From Desulfovibrio sp. (GTDB lineage: Bacteria > Desulfobacterota > Desulfovibrionia > Desulfovibrionales > Desulfovibrionaceae), in NCBI GenBank assembly GCA_014804865.1, contig JAAUYY010000095.1, positions 4,612 to 13,895 on the forward strand: a stretch of DNA of 9,284 nt, given 5' to 3'. The notes under the pieces are model-generated. The model saw nothing but the letters and a program-made list of their open reading frames with translations, searched no databases and was not told the DNA's origin. Positions within the stretch are counted from its first letter, which is position 1. The number at the start of each line of letters is the position of its first letter. Positions 5,583-9,284 of the stretch are shown piece by piece. Position numbers and translations under genes: made by a program.

Positions 5583-6214
5583 CATACGCTCCTTGGAGTG
5601 TTTAAGATTCGAGGCAGCGCGAGCATTTCCGGATTTACTCGCGCTATGAACCATGCCGAGAACATCGTTATTAAACCCTCGATTAGCATAACTGGCAAGT
5701 GCGCCGCGAGAAGAATTCCGGCGGCGGCGAAGAAGCCTTCGTCCGTAAAGATCAGGGAGAGGGCGGCGAGAATCGCGCCAAAGGCCGTTCCGAGAAAACC
5801 GCCGCAAAAAGCGGCGACTTTCAATCCGGCAGGCGAAGGATATATTTTATAGATCGCCCTGAAAGCATACCATGACAGAACCGCGGAAAATCCCATGCAA
5901 AAGGTATTTACGCCCAGCGTCGTCAGTCCTCCGTACTGAAAGAGCAAAGCCTGCAGGAGAAGAGCGGCGAATACAGCCGGGAACGCGGCCCAGCCAAGCA
6001 GACAACCCAGAAGTCCGGTCAGAAGCAGATGGGCGTTGCCGACGCCAACGGGCACATGAACCAGGGAGCCTACAAAAAAGGCCGCGGAGAGCATGCCGCA
6101 GAGAACGACTTGATCGTCCTTGAGCTTTTTTAGTCCAACGGCCACGCCGCCAATCGCGAGCGCGGCGCCGACGGCGAGAACCGGAGCGGAGAGGACGCCT
6201 TCGGATATATGCAT
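5582..6214 (-). CDS. nikM: ECF nickel/cobalt transporter substrate-binding membrane protein (NikM/CbiM)
   Basis: NikM is the S-component that binds the metal ion within the membrane. The 210-residue protein begins MHISEGVLS, the family hallmark: in known NikM/CbiM structures the free N-terminus and His2 help form a planar metal site together with a second histidine. Here His62 (GNAHLLLTG) is the best candidate for that second ligand; His53 is nearby. The motif GGLTTLGVNTFCMG is also diagnostic. Six to seven hydrophobic helices are visible. The ATG at 6214 follows AGG about 7 nt upstream; starting here matters because His2 must be at the N-terminus. It begins 8 nt after the nikK stop and its TGA overlaps the nikL start (ATGATG). 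Nickel rather than cobalt is inferred from the accompanying NikK and NikL; no cobalamin riboswitch or cob genes are seen. Confidence 0.95.
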   Translation of the reverse strand: MHISEGVLSAPVLAVGAALAIGGVAVGLKKLKDDQVVLCGMLSAAFFVGSLVHVPVGVGNAHLLLTGLLGCLLGWAAFPAVFAALLLQALLFQYGGLTTLGVNTFCMGFSAVLSWYAFRAIYKIYPSPAGLKVAAFCGGFLGTAFGAILAALSLIFTDEGFFAAAGILLAAHLPVMLIEGLITMFSAWFIARVNPEMLALPRILNTPRSV

Positions 6215-6222
6215 CTCTTTGC

Positions 6223-6999
6223 CTATTTTTTCGTTAGCGGTTCGGCGAATTGAACCCAGATAATTCCGCCCAGCTCGACGGATTTCAGTTCGCCGTCGCG
6301 CTCAATTTTGTCCGGACCCTCGGCGAGGACGGCGAATCCCCACCATCCGGGCCAGGGAACGCCGTAAACAAAGACGCCGTTCGAGTCGGTTTTTACAGTC
6401 TGCGTTTCAAAATAGGCGTTTGGCGCTTCGCGGAGTCCGTCGCGATTGAGATTTTCCACTTCGACGCTCGCGTTGGGAAGAGGCTTGCCATTGTAAAGGG
6501 CTTTTCCCGCGAAGACATTTCCCGCGTAGTTTCCGAACGGACGCGTCAGGGGAATTATCTCGATGGGCAGACCGAGCGGCTCGTCCCAACCGTCTTCCTC
6601 GCCGAAGGCCGCGACCGTCGTTTTCGCGTAATGGATAATGAACGAATCCTCCGCCGCTTCGTAATAGGGCTTTGGAATAGACGCGAAAGTATAGACGCCC
6701 GGAGTTTTGACCGCGTAGTCGGTTTGCCACGCGCGTTCTCCAAAGAATTTCATTTCGGAAAGAGCTTCGGTCAGTTCTTCGTCCTTGCCGTCATGTCTGA
6801 CGAAGAGTTTTTCAGGTTTGATCATATCCATACCCTGACGCGCGAAGGGATGAATAAAGCCGACCTCTATTTTTAGCGCGGCTTCCTTTTTGTCCATGAC
6901 CATGGCTCGCGAAGGTATTATCGCGCCAAAATGGGCTGACGCGAGAGACGGCAGAGCGAGAGCTAAAATAAATAAGACAAGTCCGGAAAATTTGACCAT
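6223..6999 (-). CDS. nikK: Nickel ECF transporter accessory protein NikK (DUF4198-type)
   Basis: NikK is a secreted or periplasmic component of nickel ECF transporters, thought to help deliver metal to NikM; its exact role is not settled. The 258-residue protein has a signal peptide (hydrophobic 7-17) with likely cleavage after ASA (20-22), leaving mature HFGAIIPS with His23 first. The DUF4198 pattern follows: GFIHPFARQGMDM near 51-63, two beta-rich halves, PFGNYAGNVFAGKALYNGKPLPNASVEVE, and PWPGWWGFAVLAEG near the end. There is no C-terminal membrane helix. The frame is open upstream to near 7227, but the ATG at 6999 has GGAGG five bases before it and begins the signal peptide exactly, so it is chosen. 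It is the first gene of the five-gene operon. Confidence 0.9.
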   Translation of the reverse strand: MVKFSGLVLFILALALPSLASAHFGAIIPSRAMVMDKKEAALKIEVGFIHPFARQGMDMIKPEKLFVRHDGKDEELTEALSEMKFFGERAWQTDYAVKTPGVYTFASIPKPYYEAAEDSFIIHYAKTTVAAFGEEDGWDEPLGLPIEIIPLTRPFGNYAGNVFAGKALYNGKPLPNASVEVENLNRDGLREAPNAYFETQTVKTDSNGVFVYGVPWPGWWGFAVLAEGPDKIERDGELKSVELGGIIWVQFAEPLTKK

Positions 7000-7080
7000 G
7001 GCGACCTCCGGGGCGCGAAAAGATTGAGCTAAGCGCGAAGCCGATAACCCTTGAGACGATTTCGTTCTCGCGCCGACCGG

Positions 7081-7110
7081 ATAGTAGCACGAAAAATAAA
7101 ATCGTAGCAA
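7081..7110 (-). promoter_or_regulatory. Candidate nik operon promoter with TGCTAC direct repeats
   Basis: On the minus strand TTGCTA (7110-7105), an 18-bp spacer and TACTAT (7086-7081) form a sigma-70-like promoter, with TGC before the -10 giving an extended -10. Transcription would begin near 7074, about 75 nt before the nikK ATG. The hexamer TGCTAC occurs twice, 20 bp apart, covering both promoter boxes. Just downstream lies the imperfect dyad GAGACGA-TTTCG-TTCTC (7053-7069), which could be an operator or a leader hairpin. I see no E. coli-type NikR site (GTATGA-N16-TCATAC). Confidence 0.45.
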
Positions 7111-7259
7111 GTCATAAAATAGCGGCGACACCGACTCTCCGACGGCTCGAAATAAAAATTTTGCCCTTTCCAAAGAAATATGACAAAATTTCTCAAAGTG
7201 AATTTCTCGATTCAATCGCTTTCGCAATTCCTAAACATAATTATTTCACGGAGGAAATC

Positions 7260-8186
7260 ATGCCCCTGGTCGGACCAAAAGAAATGTTCAAGAAGGCCTA
7301 CGAAGGCCGCTACGCCATCGGAGCTTTCAACGTAAACAACATGGAAATAATGCAGGGCATCATGGCGGCCGCCGTTCAGGAAAAATCGCCGGTTATTCTG
7401 CAAGTTTCAGCTGGAGCGCGCAAATACGCGGGCCAGGTTTACATCCTGAAACTGGTTCAGGCGGCCATGGAGGAAGAGCCGGATATTCCCGTAGTTCTCC
7501 ATCTCGATCATGGACCATCCTACGAGATGTGCAAGGCTTGCATCGACGGCGGCTTCACCTCCGTAATGATCGACGGCTCGCATCTGCCCTATGAGGAAAA
7601 CATAGCCATCACAAAAATGGTCGTGGACTACGCTCATCCTCGCAATGTCTGGGTCGAGGCCGAGCTTGGCAAACTCGCCGGCGTCGAAGAACATGTGAAG
7701 TCCGACTCGCATGTTTACACTGATCCTGATCAGGCGGTCGATTTCGTAAAACGCACGGGTTGCGATTCGCTCGCTATCGCCATAGGAACAAGTCACGGCG
7801 CCTATAAATTCAAAGGCGACGCGACCCTGGACTTCCCGCGGCTCGAAACCATCACCCAGAAAATGCCAGGCTATCCCCTTGTGCTTCACGGCGCCTCCAG
7901 CGTTCCCGGCGAATTTGTCGAGATGTGCAACAAATACGGCGGCAAGGTCGGCGGAGCCAAAGGCGTCCCCGAAGATATGCTCCGTATGGCCGCGCAGATG
8001 GGCGTCTGCAAGATTAATGTCGATACGGACATTCGCCTCGCCGTTACGGCTACAATAAGGAAGTTCTTTGTCGAACAGCCCGAGCAGTTCGATCCTCGCT
8101 CCTATCTGTCTCCGGCGCGCGAAGCCGTAAAGGACATGGTCGCCCACAAGATTCGCGACGTAATGGGCTCCTCGAACACCATCTAA
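7260..8186 (+). CDS. fba: Class II fructose-1,6-bisphosphate aldolase
   Basis: The enzyme reversibly cleaves fructose 1,6-bisphosphate to dihydroxyacetone phosphate and glyceraldehyde 3-phosphate (glycolysis/gluconeogenesis, cytoplasm). The 308-residue protein is a zinc-dependent TIM barrel: catalytic Asp83 and zinc ligand His84 (LHLDHG), Glu135 (EAELGKLAG), zinc ligands His179 (GTSHGAYKF) and His210 (LHGASSVP), and the phosphate-binding KINVDTD near the C-terminus. These are all the key residues. The ATG at 7260 follows GGAGG six bases upstream and starts MPLVGPKEMF as in relatives; the in-frame TTG further upstream is not needed. It is transcribed alone, divergent from nikK across 260 nt, and ends before a strong hairpin. 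I cannot identify its promoter securely. The paralogous tagatose-bisphosphate aldolases share the fold, but the sequence is of the fructose-bisphosphate type with the GGKVGGAKGVPE insertion. Confidence 0.96.
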   Translation: MPLVGPKEMFKKAYEGRYAIGAFNVNNMEIMQGIMAAAVQEKSPVILQVSAGARKYAGQVYILKLVQAAMEEEPDIPVVLHLDHGPSYEMCKACIDGGFTSVMIDGSHLPYEENIAITKMVVDYAHPRNVWVEAELGKLAGVEEHVKSDSHVYTDPDQAVDFVKRTGCDSLAIAIGTSHGAYKFKGDATLDFPRLETITQKMPGYPLVLHGASSVPGEFVEMCNKYGGKVGGAKGVPEDMLRMAAQMGVCKINVDTDIRLAVTATIRKFFVEQPEQFDPRSYLSPAREAVKDMVAHKIRDVMGSSNTI

Positions 8187-8293
8187 AATACTTTGGCGGC
8201 GGAGTCCGCGCGGTCGCGGGCTTCGCCGCTCAAGAAAACGGCTCGCGACGCGCGATGGGCGTAACTGACGCGAGAAAATAATTAAACAAAATG

Positions 8294-8317
8294 GCCCCGA
8301 CGATCTTTCGCCGGGGC
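8294..8317 (+). terminator. Strong hairpin terminator after fba, possibly bidirectional
   Basis: GCCCCG (8294-8299) pairs with CGGGGC (8312-8317), and an inner CG/CG (8301-8302 with 8309-8310) extends it past one A-C mismatch, with loop ATCTTT. On the plus strand it is followed by TTCGCGTTT, a poor U-tract. On the minus strand it is followed by CATTTTGTTTAATT, so it can also stop transcription from the Sel1 gene. Confidence 0.65.
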
Positions 8318-8335
8318 TTCGCGTTTAAAAAACTA

Positions 8336-8350
8336 TTAGCTTCGCGCTAA
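8336..8350 (-). terminator. Short hairpin with U-tract after the Sel1 gene
   Basis: TTAGC (8336-8340) and GCTAA (8346-8350) form a perfect 5-bp stem around a 5-nt loop. In the minus-strand transcript the stem is followed by TAGTTTTTT. It lies about 50 nt past the Sel1-gene stop and just before the stronger hairpin at 8294-8317, so it would be the first of two tandem stops. The stem is AT-rich and weak on its own. Confidence 0.5.
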
Positions 8351-8397
8351 CTCAATTTTTCAAAAATCCTCGCCCGCGTTATCGGAGGCAAACGACT

Positions 8398-9057
8398 CTA
8401 ATACGACTTCGAAAAACCAAACACCGCGCCTTCGCGGCTAAGCCCCTGCTTTTCGGCCTTCGCGTACCATTCCTGGGCAAGCTGCGGATTGGCGTTCGTG
8501 CCAAAGCCGTATTCGTAACAGGCGCCGAGGTAGCGCTCGGCCTGCGCGTAGCCCTGCTGGGCCGCCAATTGCGCCCAGCGGAAACTCTCCGTTTCGTTTT
8601 TCGGCGCTCCATAGAGGCCCTGGCCAAAATTGATCGCCAGATTAAATTGCGCCTCGGGGTTTCCCGCCTCCGCCGCCCTGCCAAACAGGTTCATTACTTC
8701 CTGGGGATTTTTCGGAACTCCGGCGCCAATTTCATAGCAATAAGCGAGCAAGACCTGCGCTTCCGGATAGTTTTGCTCGGCGGCGAGCTGGAACCACTGC
8801 GCGGCCGTCGCCATATTCTGTTCCACGCCCAGGCCGTTTTCATAAAGCCGCCCCATGATCACTTGAGCGCGAGGGTTGCCGTCGCCCGCCAAATTCTCGA
8901 CCAATCGCCGCGTTTTTTGGTAATCGCCTATATTATAGGCCGTCCAGGCCTCGCTCAAAATCCGCTCCGTATTGTCCGCCGCGAAGGCGCGGGAAGCGCA
9001 AGCAGAAAGAACAAGACAAAAAGCCATAAAAAAAACTGGAAGAAAATATTTTTTCAT
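8398..9057 (-). CDS. Sel1-repeat (TPR-like) lipoprotein
   Basis: The 219-residue protein is an exported Sel1-like repeat protein. Its N-terminus MKKYFLPVFFMAFCLVLSAC ends in a good lipobox LSAC, with Cys20 as the lipidation site; Ala21 at +2 would favour the outer membrane under the E. coli rule. A second cleavage site (AFA, 24-26) is possible if it is not lipidated. After a short TPR-like helix pair (33-58), four Sel1 repeats of about 36 residues follow (roughly 62-97, 98-133, 134-170, 171-206), with motifs such as AQVIMGRLYENGLGV and AAQWFQLAAEQ. These repeats bind other proteins; the partner is unknown. The ATG at 9057 follows AGGGAG about 9 nt upstream. It is a single gene with its own promoter, convergent with fba. 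No catalytic domain is present. Confidence 0.9.
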   Translation of the reverse strand: MKKYFLPVFFMAFCLVLSACASRAFAADNTERILSEAWTAYNIGDYQKTRRLVENLAGDGNPRAQVIMGRLYENGLGVEQNMATAAQWFQLAAEQNYPEAQVLLAYCYEIGAGVPKNPQEVMNLFGRAAEAGNPEAQFNLAINFGQGLYGAPKNETESFRWAQLAAQQGYAQAERYLGACYEYGFGTNANPQLAQEWYAKAEKQGLSREGAVFGFSKSY

Positions 9058-9097
9058 TGGATCAATCTCCCTCGCATAAAAAAGTTTCGCGGCAATA

Positions 9098-9126
9098 TTT
9101 TTACGCTAATTCCCGCGCGCTTGCAA
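9098..9126 (-). promoter_or_regulatory. Candidate promoter of the Sel1 gene
   Basis: On the minus strand TTGCAA (9126-9121) and TAAAAA (9103-9098) are separated by 17 bp. Each matches the sigma-70 consensus at 4 of 6 positions. Transcription would begin near 9091, giving a leader of about 34 nt that includes the AGGGAG ribosome site. The sequence from 9127 to 9284 shows no gene; it contains a small AAAGCC-CGC-GGCTTT hairpin (9175-9189) of unknown meaning. Confidence 0.4.
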
Positions 9127-9284
9127 TATCGGCGACAAAGCGGACTCCATAGCGAGCGGCGATTGACAGTAGCCAAAGCCCGCGGCTTTTCCGCGATGAC
9201 TCCCGCGAAATTGGCCAGGGGAACGAATACTCTCGCCGATAATTACTCGCGAAAAAGCCGTATTGTTAGACGCCGCGAAATGGG

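Noticed and set aside
7000..7080. Cobalamin or NiCo riboswitch before the nik operon
   Set aside because: The predicted leader is only about 75 nt and lacks the B12 box and the paired GC-rich helices expected of these aptamers.
7111..7184. GTCATA (7111-7116) and TATGAC (7179-7184) as a NikR-type inverted site
   Set aside because: The half-sites are 62 bp apart, whereas a NikR site of this type needs about 16 bp, and the hexamers only loosely match GTATGA/TCATAC.
7407..8147. 246-codon minus-strand open frame inside the aldolase gene
   Set aside because: It lies entirely antisense to a complete class II aldolase with all key residues and has no recognisable domain.

Overview
The window looks like ordinary chromosomal DNA of a Gram-negative bacterium with moderate to high GC. 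It carries fatty-acid synthesis genes, a nickel transport operon, a glycolytic aldolase and a Sel1-repeat lipoprotein. The ACP core ([18 protein letters not shown]), the class II aldolase and the Nik(K)(M)(L)(Q)(O) transporter layout together resemble the Desulfovibrio/Desulfobacterota (delta-proteobacterial) group. That assignment is made from memory of the families and is only moderately secure. I see no transposase, integrase, CRISPR array, tRNA or rRNA.

Layout. (1) Positions 1-2424, minus strand: fabG, acpP and fabF, with fabF running off the left edge. fabG and acpP are about 60 nt apart. acpP and fabF are separated by 382 nt holding three stem-loops, the last a terminator-like hairpin with a U-tract just upstream of the fabF ribosome binding site. 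(2) Positions 2425-2793: a divergent regulatory region. It has a perfect 9-bp inverted repeat whose spacer contains a consensus -35 box, a consensus -10 box 20 bp further on, and a long leader. (3) Positions 2794-3357, plus strand: an unrecognised protein with one N-terminal membrane helix, a charged coiled-coil-like stretch and a small C-terminal domain. (4) Positions 3504-6999, minus strand: five tightly packed genes, nikK-nikM-nikL-nikQ-nikO, forming an ECF-type nickel (or cobalt) importer, with a good promoter at 7081-7110. (5) Positions 7260-8186, plus strand: class II fructose-bisphosphate aldolase, transcribed divergently from the nik operon. (6) Positions 8187-8397: convergent terminators. 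(7) Positions 8398-9057, minus strand: a Sel1-repeat lipoprotein with its own promoter.

How the genes work together. FabF (condensation), FabG (ketoreduction) and ACP (acyl carrier) act in the same type II fatty-acid elongation cycle. In the transporter, NikM is the membrane substrate-binding component, NikK and NikL are extracytoplasmic accessory subunits, NikQ is the coupling transmembrane protein and NikO the ATPase. The presumed user of the nickel (hydrogenase, CO dehydrogenase or urease) is not in the window.

I found no clearly new biological system. The best items to follow up are the acpP-fabF leader and terminator, the operator-like palindrome before the unknown membrane protein, the N-terminal histidines of NikK, NikL and NikM, and the concentration of the heptamer GCTTCGC in intergenic hairpins.
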